This document shows positions 40,318-40,360 of a DNA stretch of 40,360 bases, piece after piece; position 1 is the first letter of the stretch; every line of letters starts with the position of its first letter. The stretch is from DASYQV01 sp036005125 (GTDB lineage: Bacteria; Acidobacteriota; Vicinamibacteria; Vicinamibacterales; UBA2999): contig DASYQV010000011.1 of the NCBI GenBank assembly GCA_036005125.1, positions 1 through 40,360 on the forward strand. Reading direction: 5' to 3'. Below the pieces are notes generated by a model. It saw only the letters and a list, made by a program, of their open reading frames with translations. It had not been told where the DNA came from and searched no databases. Position numbers and translations under genes: made by a program.

Positions 40318-40360
40318 ATGCACCGTGTGGCGAGAACTGCGGTCGTTGGACTCATGGGAA
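40318..40360 (+). CDS. start of a gene cut by the window end
   Basis: An ATG at 40318 follows GGAG with good spacing and the promoter at 40262-40290. The 14 visible residues (MHRVARTAVVGLMG) look like the beginning of a signal peptide, basic and then hydrophobic. Nothing more can be said about the product. Confidence 0.6.
   Translation, partial: MHRVARTAVVGLMG

Overview
The window looks like a chromosomal segment of a high-GC, free-living bacterium, most likely a soil Acidobacteriota of the Vicinamibacterales type. This is inferred from gene content, not from a marker gene: exported PQQ-type propellers, cytochrome c/copper-monooxygenase fusions, paired M16 peptidases, an exported amidohydrolase, and intergenic DNA crowded with short palindromic repeats. 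There is no prophage, transposase, CRISPR array or recognisable defence locus.

Layout. 1-1.5 kb (minus): tRNA-Ala(GGC) with its own promoter, then an exported asparaginase and a small gene just upstream of it. 1.7-10 kb (plus): a secreted protein of unknown function, then addB-addA (recombinational repair) and a DUF488 gene, joined by short overlaps. 10.2-13.5 kb: small genes, including three short cysteine-pair (zinc-type) proteins, a small membrane protein, the Fe-S carrier ATPase Mrp/ApbC and a secreted DUF3347 protein. 13.6-16.8 kb: a promoter and an M16 peptidase pair, one catalytic and one lacking the zinc motif. 16.9-29 kb: mostly single genes of cytosolic or exported metabolism (alpha/beta hydrolase, amidase with a small partner, pyruvate kinase, FAD oxidoreductase, two SRPBCC proteins, amidohydrolase, LOG-family protein, NamZ-like muramidase). 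29.3-38.9 kb (all minus): an export-rich redox block made of a PQQ-like propeller, an MBL-fold hydrolase, an Ig-like secreted protein, two paralogous cytochrome c/copper type II monooxygenases, an octaheme cytochrome c and a secreted 339-residue protein. 39.2 kb to the end: a secreted DUF4214/EF-hand/lectin-like protein and the start of one more gene.

The most unusual content is between the genes. (1) A composite palindromic element of about 100-200 nt occurs six times (about 10.0, 17.9, 22.7, 23.3, 25.9 and 38.9 kb). It has three successive hairpins with compensatory changes in the stems and conserved loop words (GATATCCCGG; ACAAAATTC). (2) At least five loci share another design: a short tandem array followed by its own reverse complement. 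The repeated word differs at each locus (16.4, 21.3, 24.0, 29.1 and 31.7 kb). A direct-only array of the 21.3-kb word lies in frame inside addA. (3) Short perfect palindromes with a CTTTAG or CTGAAG centre and a nearby GTACG tail recur at 29.07 and 34.4-34.5 kb.

Genes that probably act together: addB with addA in double-strand-break processing; the two M16 proteins as a heterodimer; the amidase with its overlapping 58-residue partner; and the copper monooxygenase fusions with the octaheme cytochrome, which could be an extracytoplasmic electron-transfer and hydroxylation module. Functions are read from motifs visible in the translations. No database search was run.
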